Of a stretch of DNA of 64,000 nt, positions 24,401 through 35,800 are shown in pieces. The DNA is taken from contig OZ026607.1 of the NCBI GenBank assembly GCA_964020085.1, positions 19,555,606 to 19,619,605 of the forward strand, given 5' to 3'. The DNA is from Micromussa lordhowensis. Lineage: Eukaryota > Cnidaria > Anthozoa > Scleractinia > Lobophylliidae. Below the pieces are notes generated by a model, which did no database searches, had not been told where the DNA came from, and saw only the letters and a program-made list of their open reading frames with translations. How positions within the stretch are numbered: position 1 is the stretch's first letter; every line of letters begins with the position of its first letter. A program made the translations under genes and the position numbers.

Positions 24401-27400
24401 AGAGTTAAGTACACATGTCTCTAGAATTTGGAACCAAAATGTTCATCAAGAGGCTCAGATTACCTTTAGAGTTGGCTGATTTTCCTGGCATTTGTACAGG
24501 TGAAGAACTTGCTGATGAATCACTCAAATGAAGTCCTTGAAGGTTCTTCATTGTTTCTTGCACTATGCGTGGCATAGTCTGTGAATCAATAGCAAAACTT
24601 ATTACTATAATAAAAAAAAAACAGTAGTCAAAGCCTTAAAAGTCCAGTTCTACCTCAGTCTATGAACATTGTGAAGCTTTGCCATCATCTGGTGATCATC
24701 TTATGTTAGGGACTGTGTTAACAAATTCTTAGCCAGACCAAATGGAACTGGACTGGACAACAGTCTTAACAGAACAACTGAACTAAAGCAAAATCAAACC
24801 TGCAGTACGTGGTCACAAGTGACCAATAGCTCAATACAGGTTGACCACTTAATGAACGATCTGGAAAATTCCATGAAATTAAGACTTTGATCCAATCATA
24901 TTCTTGAAATGAAAAAAAAGTAAAATGATTTCCAGGACTTTGACAAGTGAGCACTAAACAGACTGACTGTTTAATACAGGGTTATGTAAATTAAACAGGC
25001 AGGCTTGGAATGACTTTTTTTATTTCATAACTGTCTATACACTGTACCTGTTGCACAACACGATGGACTGTTTCTACAACTGCGGCATGATTGACACTGC
25101 CAAGATTAGATGTTTCACCACTGGTGTTGTCAGAACTTTTTGGCGGGAGAAGATTGCCACTCAACCTTCCTGCTTCTCCTGGTTCTGTTAGACCTTCTTC
25201 AGTAGGAGCAGCAGCTTTATCAGGAGATGAACTTGGGAGTTGCTCATTTTCTATGTTCAACACAGCTGCCATCACATTGCCTGACGGTGAAATACAAACA
25301 GAATAAGGTACTAATGCTAACTGACAATATTAGAGTGGTCAAGTTCTTCTGATAAACAATACAGGGTGTATTATAAGTGAGTCTATCAACTTGCATTAAA
25401 TGACTGGGGTAGATTTAGGGGGGTTTCCTCGAGCCCCATAAATTTGAAAAATGTGACATTGTAACACACTGACTTGGCCTCAGAATGACAGAAATCCCAT
25501 TTCTAGTATTATTTTACTAATAAGTATTAATTTTGCTGCACGAAAAGTTTAAACTTGAGGACCCAGTAGTTCAAAGCATATTACTTATTATTTAGTTAAA
25601 AGCTCATCAATGTTTACTGTTAGTTATTTCAGTTTTATAACATTTCCAGTGAGGTTTTCTGTTCGTATTCTTAGTCCTCCAGTTTTGATGTCAACTACAA
25701 GTACATGATTGTAATCTTGAACTCCATAAAACAAGAGCATAGCATACAAAAAACTTTTAATTCTTGATTGCATAGTGTTCATCCCCTATTAGGAAACCTG
25801 GTCTGGGCTACTACAACAAAAATATTAAAGAAAACCTTTATTACAAAAAGTTCCTGGTTGTCACCTTGCTGGCTAACAAACACATAAGAATCTTCCTCCA
25901 ATCCAGGTAGTTCCTGCATATCACCTTTCTCCCTGGCCTGCGACACCTCCAGAGAACGAAGCTTTTGATTCACAAGTTTCTCATTGATGGCTTGCAGCTC
26001 AACTGCTAGGTCCTCAGCCAGTTGGTTATAACACCCTTTACCCTTACGTCCCTTGGTGACCTTTCTGGCTTTCATTGGTGGCGGAGGCCTGGGGGGTGCA
26101 GAGTTGGGGGATGACTGCATCAACTCCACCAAAGGGATGTATTGCTCGCTCGACATAGGCCCATCATCTGTCCTCTCAGGGAGAGGTTGCCCTGTTGGTA
26201 AGGGATTCTGCATTTGGAATGCTGCCATGCTCTCGTCAGCAACCTCAGCTCCCTCACCACTACTTCGTACTTCAATCTGTTCAGGAGGCAATTTGTCAGT
26301 ATCTGTCATGTTCCATGAGCCGTCATTACAACCAGAACCTTTCAAAACGTCTTCAGCTGTTGGTACTGCTGATATCTCAGCTTCCTTTGGTTTAATGTCC
26401 TCCATTTTAGCTGTCTTGAAGGCACTGTTTGGCTCAGATTGAGCAGGAGGGTTAAACAGAAATTTCCGTTTTGGGGCTTGAGGCTAGAAAGAGACAAAAA
26501 CCAGTAAAGTCAAGTCAATATTATAATAGTCTAGTTTGAACATGGTCCTTATTACCTAACTGGGGTAAAACGTAATAAGGGGAAATATCACTAAGTTGAT
26601 CTTTACCACTGTCAGTAGCTTTTAGAAAATAGGAGTACTTCTACTCTCCTCGATGAAATGCAAGTCCATCACAGGGTCACCACCAGCATTAAACGTGCCA
26701 GTACCCATTTACACACCTGGGTGGAGTGGGTACTATGAAAATTTAACTGTTTTGCTTAGAACACAACACCCTGATCATATGATCCCAGCAAGCTACATGT
26801 ACGGTCAGAACTCAGATGGCTGAATCCCGAGTCCCAGATGTTAACCATCGTGTCACCAAGAATCCTCCTACTTTCATGTGAAACACTGTCTATATACTGC
26901 ACACGAGTTCAAGGTGGTTCTATCTTCCAAGTCTGTTGAAGAAACCCTTGTCCAACCATTTGGATGAAAACTTTAACAGAGCAATTTCTATGGTACAATA
27001 ATTATTAACAAATGACTAATTTTGGTCTAGTACTCTTCAAATAGAAATTAAACTTAATGCAAGCAGTCTTTTTATTCTCTGCCTCTAGAAATAAAAGAAA
27101 TGTTTGAAGAGAAAAATTAATGTGTATGTTGATCGAGATTATTACTCAGAATACACAATCATTACTCACAACAGGGGCTGGGTCTGTTACACTTTCTTCT
27201 AGTAAATCCTTGAAACTCTCAATTTTAGCAGCAGAAGTTTGATCAGAGGGAGACTCCACAACCAGTCTTAGTAGACCTGTTTTCCGAGTCACCTATGCAA
27301 AACAAGAGGATGTTCTTCAGCAAGACCTGACTTGAGTCCAAGTTAGGCAAGATTAATTTTAATTAATTTTATGCTAATATTTAATTTTATGACAATGAAG

Positions 27401-28186
27401 TAATTGAGAAATGCATCATGCCTGAATCATCCTTAACACGTTTATCACCCACGAAGAAAACAAAAAATCTCAGACTTTTCCCTGACTTTTCACTAACCAA
27501 GAACATCAAATATTAACTAACAAAATTCAATCAATACCATTTAAGCAGCCAATTTACTTGGATCATAAGGGACTTAAAGTTGCCATTGAGAGATGTCAAA
27601 TTGCTAAGAACCATAAACAAGGAGAGAGAACATCTCAGATTGAAGACATCGAGGAAGGAAGAGGTGGGCGCTAACAAACAGACAGATTAATTAATGGCTC
27701 CATTATCCACAAGAAGAGGAGGGAAAGGTGAAGAGACACAGTTATAGTGAATACAACTTGTAAACACAAATAAAATCCAATCAACAGTTCAGAGAATGAA
27801 TAGTTCTGTATAAACACTCATTATGCCACTGTTATAATGTTTTTAAAGCTTACCTTCAAAGCTTCTTCTAGTTCACCTACAACGAAAATCAAAAAGTAAA
27901 AAATTGAATTGTTCACTTATTTTGTGGCACTAAAATACTAACAACAGCCATTCTCAATTCAGAACTTTCAATCCCTCTCAGATTATTTGGGAATCTCCTG
28001 GAAACAGCTAATACCCTATTTTTGGGGTTGAGTTCACATATCTCTTAGATACTAGGATAATGCCTAAAGTATGCGATTTCCATGTATTTTAGTAGACATT
28101 CGGAGCTAACTTAATAGGGAGGTACATTCTTGAATTGGCAGAGGTTTGCGTTTTGATTGGTCATTTTATTTACAATCTCCTAGATT

Positions 28187-28222
<36 letters not shown>

Positions 28223-28407
28223 ACAATCGACCTCAGATCGCATCCGATCGCACAATTCACAAAAAATCGCATAATTCACAAAAGATCGCACATTATTCAT
28301 AAAATCAACCATAAATAAACAATTTTATTACAAAGTCCCGCATAAACACGCCTTTTTTTAAGATCATTTACCTTGAAAATAGCCCAAAAAACTTCTGTCA
28401 CCTTCGA

Positions 28408-28457
<50 letters not shown>

Positions 28458-30263
28458 ACGAGTCTCATTCTTAAAGAGTTGCCTATTGGTGAAATGCAAA
28501 CCATCTCTTTCTTTGCTTTGACCAATCAGAATTGCCAGTATATATCGACCATGCAGTGATCCAAGCGATGTTCAGTATTGCATTCCGATGGCAAAATGTA
28601 ATAATTTCTTTCGTGAAATTCGAAACAAATGTTCCTTGAGGATAAGTTTGTAGTGATTTCTTTGACTGAAAAGGTTAAATCATACCTTCTGCCAGATTTA
28701 ACTGCCAAAGATAGAGCAAGAGAATACAGTTTTTACGTGGACGATAGGCTGCAGATGCAACGCTACGATCGATGATCTTTCGCAGCCGGAAGTCCGTGAT
28801 GGGCAAGCACCTCAAGTCTTTTTAATTGCAATTTATCCGTAGATGTTTAATTTTTGTCCCTTGATGTTCAATTTGTCTTTGGAGCAGCCCCAAAGTGGTT
28901 TTCTTCCTCTAAAACCTAGTAAAATATGCTCAAAATAGCTGAGGAAAAAATCGCACAATTTGCATAATTTATCGCATAATAGCCCATTCTTATCGCGTAA
29001 TCTGCCCCGAAAATATCGCGTAATTTCTGTTTTTTTATCGCACCGTGTCAGAAGGCCTGTAGATTGTGTACTTCTTTATCCTGGCACCTCTGCAGTTTAT
29101 ATATCTTGCATAAAAATAGCCATTCTTCTAATTAGAGGAAAGCTTTGAAAGGGAGAAGGTTGAAACCTACATTATAAGAACTGTATCCCAAGTGTCCCTA
29201 TACTCAAAAGCACACCCTTTTATTCTCATTCAAGAGTCAGTATATTTGGCTACGTTTGCTTTGCCAGATAAAAAAAACCTTTGTGTTAGTCTGATTGTTT
29301 ATGCATGACTTATATTCTAAGAAAATGTTTCATTATGACCTTAGAGATACCTCCTTTGTTAATTATATACGGGATTAAGCTAAACACGAACAGGCAATGG
29401 CTAAAAATAACAAGCTGTACTGTTATGTGTTATCTAATATTACAACAGAGGCACAGCCAACAAACAGGAGAGTTGATTTTGAAAGTTAAAACATTAAAAT
29501 ATCAAGAAAATGAAAACAGAATCATACTTTGGAATAACGCCAAACGACTTGAAATTTACTAAACATTGTGAGAAAGTCCGAATTTAATAAGTACATGTGG
29601 AAAAAAAGATTAGCGATTGTTTTCGCAGTAATAAGACTTGCTAGGTGTCGTAAGTGTTGCAAATGGTCTTATATGTTACTAAACAATACAATCAGAAGGG
29701 ATTTAAGGGAACAGTACGATCGATTCAGCTCACCATGCGTTCCCAATGTGACCTGAAAGAAGAGGACAAAAAGAATACCATCAAACATGAATCTTTCGAA
29801 ACCATATTTCCAGTTGGCGATAAATACGAGACCAGAAATATTACATCATACATCGAAGCTTTAACAACTTGTAGCCATTATTAAGATTATGGGTTGCATC
29901 GCAGCTATGAGCAACTAAATTTTCAAATGATTGTTCTCCATCCCCTATGTTTACTGAAGTGGAAGCAGCTTTCATCAGCTTACCAGCTCGTTTTCATCGT
30001 CAATGTATTTCAACGTGAAGTCTTGCACGTCAAAGAGTTCCTTGATCTATATTAAGAAAAAATCAAGACGAGCAGTTATCAAATCGAAATCTGATGTCGT
30101 CACTGGGAATCTGTAGGGTCCCTGGCTTAAGAACCAAACGAGTTTCGTCAATGCAACAATCACTTACTTGCAATTCTAGTTCATCCCAAGATGAAGAAGA
30201 ATTAATCTCAAATCGCCGAGTAATGGCGCGGGATCTTGCTTTCACTTTGACCTTGTCGGTCAT
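14310..30263 (-). CDS. NBR1: NBR1, selective-autophagy receptor
   Basis: NBR1 delivers ubiquitinated cargo to autophagosomes. Coding exons are 30263-30168, 30046-29984, (unresolved micro-exon), 27876-27854, 27292-27170, 26483-25845, 25320-25048, 24578-24464, 24324-24258, 23621-23379 or -23302, 22925-22811, 22657-22601, 22142-22009, 18119-17998, 17616-17284, 16049-15103 and 14507-14310, about 1,187 residues (human about 966). Domains: PB1 (about 1-66, acidic YIDDENEL); ZZ finger (about 450-497, CAEC...YKC-CFC...DLCEDC); Lys/Glu coiled coil; FW domain (about 575-695, with the four tryptophans in KRWVVKN, RRWNAK, KWQLC and FWCQIV); LIR (DEFMVVPVPPCFDPDAPL, about 821-838); an Ala-rich amphipathic segment near FASNVVSDVLSTAIDAAASA; UBA at the end (CLMEMGFCDRKLNEELLKKH). 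Oddities: an unmatched phase in PB1, a frame conflict in the coiled-coil exon, and a Y-x-x-L-A motif at about 259 shared with the neighbouring gene. Confidence 0.94.
16050..17283 (-). other. NBR1 intron
   Basis: A 1.2-kb intron between the exon ending at 17284 and the LIR exon starting at 16049. It contains only AT-rich sequence and chance ORFs; no recognisable element. Confidence 0.7.
18171..18368. mobile_element. MITE with TA-type ends in NBR1 intron
   Basis: TAGTATCACCCAACTAGT at 18171-18188 is inverted as ACTAGTTGGGTGATACTA at 18351-18368. If the outer TA is the duplicated target, the element runs GTATCACCC...GGGTGATAC, as in Tc1/mariner-derived MITEs. It abuts the next element at 18372. 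Confidence 0.75.
18372..20083. mobile_element. 1.7-kb element with ~110-bp inverted repeats
   Basis: Left arm 18372-18480 and right arm 19971-20083 are near-identical inverted copies (AATTAGACCC..., TCTCATCTTACCGCCTAAGG..., TGGTTGGGTCTGGTCACGTG). The extreme ends are themselves small hairpins (the right one reads GACCCGTAGCCCTTGAGGGC, then TACGGGTC). The 1.5-kb core has only a 132-codon ORF with no recognisable domain. It lies in the 3.9-kb NBR1 intron 18120-22008. Class unknown. Confidence 0.8.
20362..21907. mobile_element. piggyBac-like non-autonomous element (TTAA-flanked)
   Basis: TTAACCCATTGACTCCTG at 20362-20379 is inverted as CAGGAGTCAATGGGTTAA at 21890-21907. The inner parts are also related (CCCACCCCCAATTTCCTG versus the complement of GGAAATTAGGGGTGGG). 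TTAA targets and CCC-starting ends fit the piggyBac superfamily. The 1.5-kb interior has no transposase, only ORFs under 80 codons. A duplicated GCCGGCCGTAACCGGCCGT motif sits near the left end. Confidence 0.75.
26625..26857 (-). mobile_element. tRNA-derived SINE in NBR1 intron
   Basis: On the minus strand the sequence starts GGTGACACGATGGTTAAC, then shows a tRNA-like head (GGGACTCGGGATTCAGCC). The body reads GTGTTGTGTTCTAAGCAAAA, CTCCACCCAGGTGTGTAAAT and TGATGGACTTGCATTTCATC, ending near a GAGTAGAAGTACTC tail. The same body occurs, split in two, at 31830-32222. It lies between the exons at 27170 and 26483. Confidence 0.75.
28187..29059. mobile_element. 873-bp DNA transposon derivative with subterminal repeats
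   Basis: Ends CAGGCCTTCTGA / TCAGAAGGCCTG are flanked by the 6-bp repeat TAGATT (28181-28186 and 29060-29065). Both ends carry many subterminal copies of TTACGCGAT, ATTATGCGAT and TGTGCGAT, typical transposase-binding arrays. The interior has no long ORF. It lies in the PB1-encoding part of the NBR1 intron set (29983-27877). Confidence 0.8.
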
Positions 30264-31829
30264 CTGAATACCTTACAGCTATCCTCAATCTTGAATTATG
30301 CTTTCAGAGGGCGAAAAAACGGGCAAAACCCCTTTCTATTTATCTGCTGACTAACTCCTCGAAATCCGCAGTATCAGCAACTTCCTTAGACCAAAACAAA
30401 AATGACGACATAAAATTTTCAAGAATACGTTACGTCACAAGTTCCATATTTGGTACTAGCAGAACCCGGATGAGACTCATTCGAACCGGACTCTCTCTGA
30501 TTTTTGCGGGGTGGGGAGGGTACACCTGGAAGAGGGGGAAAAAATGCAAAAAATAAAGTTTCTCTATTGCTAGCTATGATTCGGCTTCAGGGGTCTGCCG
30601 GCATTCTAGTCGGAAACATATACAAAGTCGGAATGGCTGGCTCCTGTTCCGCTTCCTTCTAGCCCTACTGAATAAGAGTCCGGCGCGGTGGCAATTGGAG
30701 TGAGGATTTTTCTGTTTGAGACCCTGAGACAAGATGAATGTGCAGTCAGAAGGAGGACGGGACGAAGTAAAACCGACCAATACAAAAGCGACGAAAGTCA
30801 CTTCGATTTTTGCCTTATACTACATCGTAGTACTCTGAGATCACGTTCACCTTTCTCCGCGATGGAGGAAGAGAGGAAACCTGAACGAACGCCTTATTTC
30901 TACTCTCCTCCACCACCGCGAAAAAAAGGATCGTCTCACTCCGCCAACTAACAGCTTTTGTCAGCCGGATAGACGGGTTGATTGGTGCTGAAGGATTTGT
31001 AGGATGTTCGCGAGTTGTGGGTATGTATCGTTACCCTCTCTTCGGAATCTTTTCAGTCCGCCCCCTCTTTTTGAATATTCTAGATCCGCCCCTGACCCAT
31101 ACTAGTTACATAGTAGAGTAGAAGCTCTACTAAGCTCTCCAGCGTAAATGGACAGCTCTATGTACGAACGCCTTTACCTTGACCGTTTGAACTCCCATAC
31201 GATTTAGACTTTTTCTTTGTTTGTAAGCTCCCATAAGCGGACACCCGAAAGGAACACTCAAGCCTCGCATAGTATTGCAGTTTGTACTGCAGTTAGAATC
31301 TGTATATCGCATAGTACGGCAGTTATCTGTACCACATCTTGAACGACCGAAAGACCCGGTTGACCTAGCTAAACAAGATAATGTGCTTGAAAGGAGTATC
31401 TTCACCGACTCTCCCGACCGATTCTTCTCACCGACTCTCCCGTTCCCAGACCTCCCCCGTTTCAGAGAGGTCTTGCAACAGCGAGCATCATCCTCTTTGA
31501 ACTGAAGTAAAGTTTACCGGTCGAGTGTGTCTGTGGCACACAGGCAGGGTCAGAGGCGATTCGCATAACTTAACAAGACCGACAAGAATAGTGCAAAAGA
31601 AATTAAGGGGCATGCATGGATGCCGTGATCAAGAAAAATGATCAAGGAAAGAACGCAATGAAACAGCGAAATGCGTGTATCAGACCTGTTGAAAACCAAC
31701 CAATTACAGTCAGTGGAGCATCGTGCTTTGTGGGTGACACCGAAATTATTCCAATTCCCAACTGAACAATTCCAAAGCGACAGTACAAAGCTGCCTTTTA
31801 AAACGGGTCCCTTTCACAGTTTGCGCAGC

Positions 31830-32222
31830 TGTTGCACGAGTGGTCCGAGTTCAAACCCTGGCTGGAATCATTATGCTGTGTTCCTGGGCAAGACACTTTT
31901 CTTTCACAGCGCCTCTCTCCACCCAGACTGCTCACACCCCTCTAGTAGCTTCTATTTTCGCGCATTTTTATTCGATCGTTGAACGCGCGGATAGAATAGC
32001 GAGAGAACTGGACGCCAGCGCAAAACGGAAGACTTGACTAGGTAGGGGGTGGGGACCCCACCCGGCGTGCTTCGCGCTAGCTTCGCTCGCTATTTCTTTC
32101 GCGTGCGTAGAGGCTGTGAAAAGTCTACTCTCCACCCAGGTGTTTTAACGGGTGCTGATGAGTTAATGTTGCCGAGGCTAATCCGCCGGTGGACTAGCGT
32201 CCTATCCAAGAGGAGTAGAAAT
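31830..32222 (+). mobile_element. SINE interrupted by a 201-bp insertion
   Basis: The SINE body (GAGTTCAAACCCTGGCTGG, then TATGCTGTGTTCCTGGGCAA, CACAGCGCCTCTCTCCACC) stops at 31926 and resumes at about 32128 (CACCCAGGTGTTTTAACGGG, GGTGGACTAGCGTCCTATCC, GAGGAGTAGAAATA). CTCTCCACCCAG occurs on both sides (31915-31926 and 32128-32139), as a 12-bp duplication around the inserted 31927-32127. Confidence 0.7.
31927..32127. mobile_element. insertion nested in the SINE
   Basis: A 201-bp GC-richer block (GGTGGGGACCCCACCCGGCG, then GCTTCGCGCTAGCTTCGCTC) with weakly similar inverted ends (TCACACCCCTCTA / TAGAGGCTGTGA). It is flanked by a 12-bp duplication of the SINE. Non-coding; class unclear. Confidence 0.6.
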
Positions 32223-32596
32223 ATTACTTTTTGACTAATGCAAAATATATGCGATAAAACTGCGAAAAAACTTGTATACACACACAAACACGACTTTATT
32301 TTGTCTCGAATTTATAACGTAGCTAAGAAGCTGATATGATATGATAGGGCTTTCTATAATTTTTGCGTGTTAGAATAATATGGTGATATGACACGAGTTT
32401 CTTAAGTTGTGGGTATGTAAGCTTGAAAATAAAAATAAAAAACGCCTCAAATACAGCGAGGAAAGGTTGCTATATATATATATATATGGGTTTTTAATCA
32501 TAATAATTACAGAGAACTGCTTTCGCGTTTTGTTTTCTGCCCATTCCCAACCAAGTTAACACCCTTTAGGGCCTACAAAAACATGTCCACTATTTA

Positions 32597-32778
32597 AGGC
32601 TGGTTTTCACTAGCGCATAAGCATAAGCGTAAGCCGAAATACGCAGACACAGTAAAATATTGATATTTAGCACATTTTGTTTGAAATTTTCCTAACAAAA
32701 AGCGCTTGTTATCAACATCTTACTGCGTCTGCGTATGGTAATTTATGCTTATGTTTATACGTTAGTGAAAACCAGCCT
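32597..32778. mobile_element. PIF/Harbinger-type MITE
   Basis: Terminal inverted repeats AGGCTGGTTTTCACTAGCG / CGTTAGTGAAAACCAGCCT with one mismatch and a TTA target duplication (32594-32596 and 32779-32781). It is about 182 bp and non-coding. The 3-bp TTA target is typical of PIF/Harbinger-type elements. It lies just downstream of the stop of the repeat-protein gene. Confidence 0.8.
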
Positions 32779-32816
32779 TTACAGCATATTAGTAATAAGA
32801 TATTTACATCTCTGTC

Positions 32817-35800
32817 CTATTTATGACCATCCTCTTTGCGTGACGAACAACTTTCACTCGTTATAACGCCATTTCTGTCACTCGTAACGCATTCTTCGGG
32901 CGAATGTGGTCTTGCTCCTGCTCCGTGACCATTCAAAGATTGTTGCTGGCGTTGTTGTTCTTCGAGGCGAGCATTTAGACTTTGTAACGAATCCGCCATG
33001 CTTTCTGCCATTTGGAGCAGATTATTTTTGGGCTTTTCCTCTCCTTTGGCTTTTTTCTGCTTGCTCGCCTTTCCTCGATTCCCTTTGCCAGTGTAATTTC
33101 CGCTATCACCTGTAATAAGCACGATAGAGGTCTCGTTAATATGTATGTAACCGGTTGCAAGCGCGCGATAACATGTAATCGTATGTATAACAAACTTCTC
33201 GATCGTGATTGGTTCTCCGCTCGCCTATTTGTCACGTGGGTCGGGGCGCAATCACACGGCGTCCAATTAAAGATACATCCAATTTCGACTTCTTGTAATA
33301 GACCCTTTTCGATATATTAAAATTCAGTTTGGCAGTGAGGCTTAGAGGACACAAACAAAGGAAAGTGAATGAGCATGTTTATTCATTTCTTTTTGTTTGT
33401 GTCCTCTAAGCCTCGCTATCAAGCTGAATTTAACCTTTCGAAAGAATCCTATTGGATACCCGTAATTGGATACCTAATCTATTCTCACGTCAATGACATG
33501 CGCTTTAATGGCTTCCTTCTGAATCTTCCCTACAACTTTTAAGTTTTCGAAAACACGACTTTTTTGCTCTAAATAATTTCTAAATGACTTTTTTATTCCC
33601 AAATTTTATTATTGATACGATTAATTAGTTATTGAATCTCGTGTTTGAAACCGTGCAATAGAAAACACAGCCAATCAGAATACAGGAAAGCCGTTGTATA
33701 TTGGCCACTGTCTTTTCTATGACATGGTACAAGATAGTTATGCAGTACTTTCTCCCATTACAAAAACCATTCGGTTGGAAATATCAGGCATAAACATTAA
33801 CCACTTGAGCGACGTTGCCGGAGAGGGAATCGCTATTAAGTCTATCCACATCAGTTAGAGAGAGCAGAGAGAAAAGAAAAATAGCATCACCTCAAATCAC
33901 AGCCTATATTTTCTAAAGCTTCCCAAACGGAATGGTACGAACCAGTTGATTTTCCATCGAAAACAACTTGTTCAATTTGATCATCAAAGTGTAAATTCTC
34001 TTTGCTCGCGCCACATTACGTCAACAGCTCATGCTAGTTCTCTGTTTCTATCGAGTTACAGGAACACGATTTTTAACCAATCACTGCGCGTATTGTTGGG
34101 GGCTATTTTCTAATGATACTTACTTCGGTTTCCATTTTCACGTCTTTGTGACGGAGCCCTAACCCTGCCCACCAAACTGAACGCATCGCGACCATCTGTT
34201 GTTTCCCTTCCATTGGCCGCAGCAGGAGGCAAAGACACCTGAGCACGTGGCTGATCACGTGACGATACTGCCGCACATCCATTGGATAACTGATGATCAC
34301 GTGAACGCGTGTCAGTTCCACGTGCGCTAGTTGTGTCCATTGGATTGGTTTCAGGTTCTGGGTCGAGTGATTCTTCATTGACGCTGTGGGCGATTCCAGT
34401 GCGATTCCCATCTGTTATCCGATGTCCAGCGGCCCCAAGCCCGGCTTTTGTATGCCCGTTTACCATCGCTGCATTCACTGCTGCCAGCTGTGGTGCTATA
34501 ATTCCCGCTAGTTCAACGTAATGTCCTTTACCCTTTGGACCCTTTCGAGATTTCTTGTTTCCAGCCTGACTCAGGACTCCTTCCGCACAAGCCCCTCGGT
34601 TGACATTCCCTCCACGCCCCCGGGGTAGAGTCCTTGGGGGAACAGGGGGATTCAAGGGCATGCCGAGCAGCAAGTGTCCCCCTCGTTCCTCCTCATCATG
34701 CTGCATCATTTCAATCACCATAGCTTGAAGCTCGGGCGCCATGTTGTCGATTGAACGCTGCTGTTCTTCTACTTGAGATCTGTGCTCTGCGGCGGCTTCC
34801 GCGGTAAGCTTTCTTCGCGAATTAGCTCTAGAGCCTGCGATTCCATTTGAAACATCAACATCACTTCCTCTGGTTCCACCTTCGTTTATTAAGCTTGGTT
34901 CTTGGGGAGCATCTCGCTGCTTTCGCTCCGAAGGGGCGTCTGATGTCGCTGTTTCTATAGTGCTGCCATCGAACAACTCATGTCGTCTCACACTCTTTCT
35001 CGCGTCATCTAATCGACGAGTTTCAGCGTGCGAATTATCTATTTGATTATTCATTGCAGACAAGTCGCCAGCCACTACCTTAGCGAGCTCAGTATAAGCA
35101 TTCTTGGTGTTTCGTTTGGGCGGTTTTTGTTTCTTTCCTCTGGGTTCATCAGGCCTTGTCTTCGGTCTGGCGCCTTGAAAACGGACGCTTGTTGATGAAA
35201 CATTTGCACTGTCATCATTTGTCGAGCACGAAGCGAAATCATTTCCGACAACGGAGGAATCTGTAGAATCTCCAACAGCATAACGATCGCCATCTTTGTT
35301 GAACGACTCTGGATTACCTTCGTACACATATACTTCGTGATCGGATTGAGAGACAGGGAAAGAACGTTCACGTTCACCAGTGGAATCAAAACTTGCTCCA
35401 GTTTCAACGCTATTGTTGTCTACCAGATTCATATGCTCGAATTCCGAAGTCAAACGCGGTTCAAATGGCGAAACAGCGTTTCTTGCTCTCGAATGCTCTT
35501 CGACATGTTGCGTACTACGTTTCCCCTTACCCTGTACCGGAAGGGACTCGTTTAGCTTGGATTCAACAGAACATACTTCCGGAGCCGATTCAAATTGTAC
35601 ATCGCCAGTATTCGTAGACTCCGCGCAAGACGAACGCGGAAGTGAAAGTTCTTCGGTCACTTCCGGGTTTGGCCAGGTTCTTTTCGAGAAAGGTTCTCCA
35701 TCCACTTGAGAATGGCAATCTTCCTGAGCTGTATCGATTTCAGATGGAGACTTGGAACGGAAGCCACCACAATCAGCGGCAAAAATTCCTTGGTTAGTAC

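Larger units (their letters stand above)
30264..32816. other. spacer between NBR1 and the upstream repeat-protein gene
   Basis: It holds the NBR1 promoter side (a TACGTCAC CRE-like site near 30432), a SINE split by an insertion (31830-32222), an (AT)n run near 32468-32487 and a Harbinger-type MITE (32597-32778). ORFs at 30574-30951 and 31130-31505 look like chance frames. Confidence 0.6.

Noticed and set aside
31840..31870. Possible tRNA gene (B-box-like GAGTTCAAACCC)
   Set aside because: No cloverleaf can be formed, and the context continues into a SINE body.
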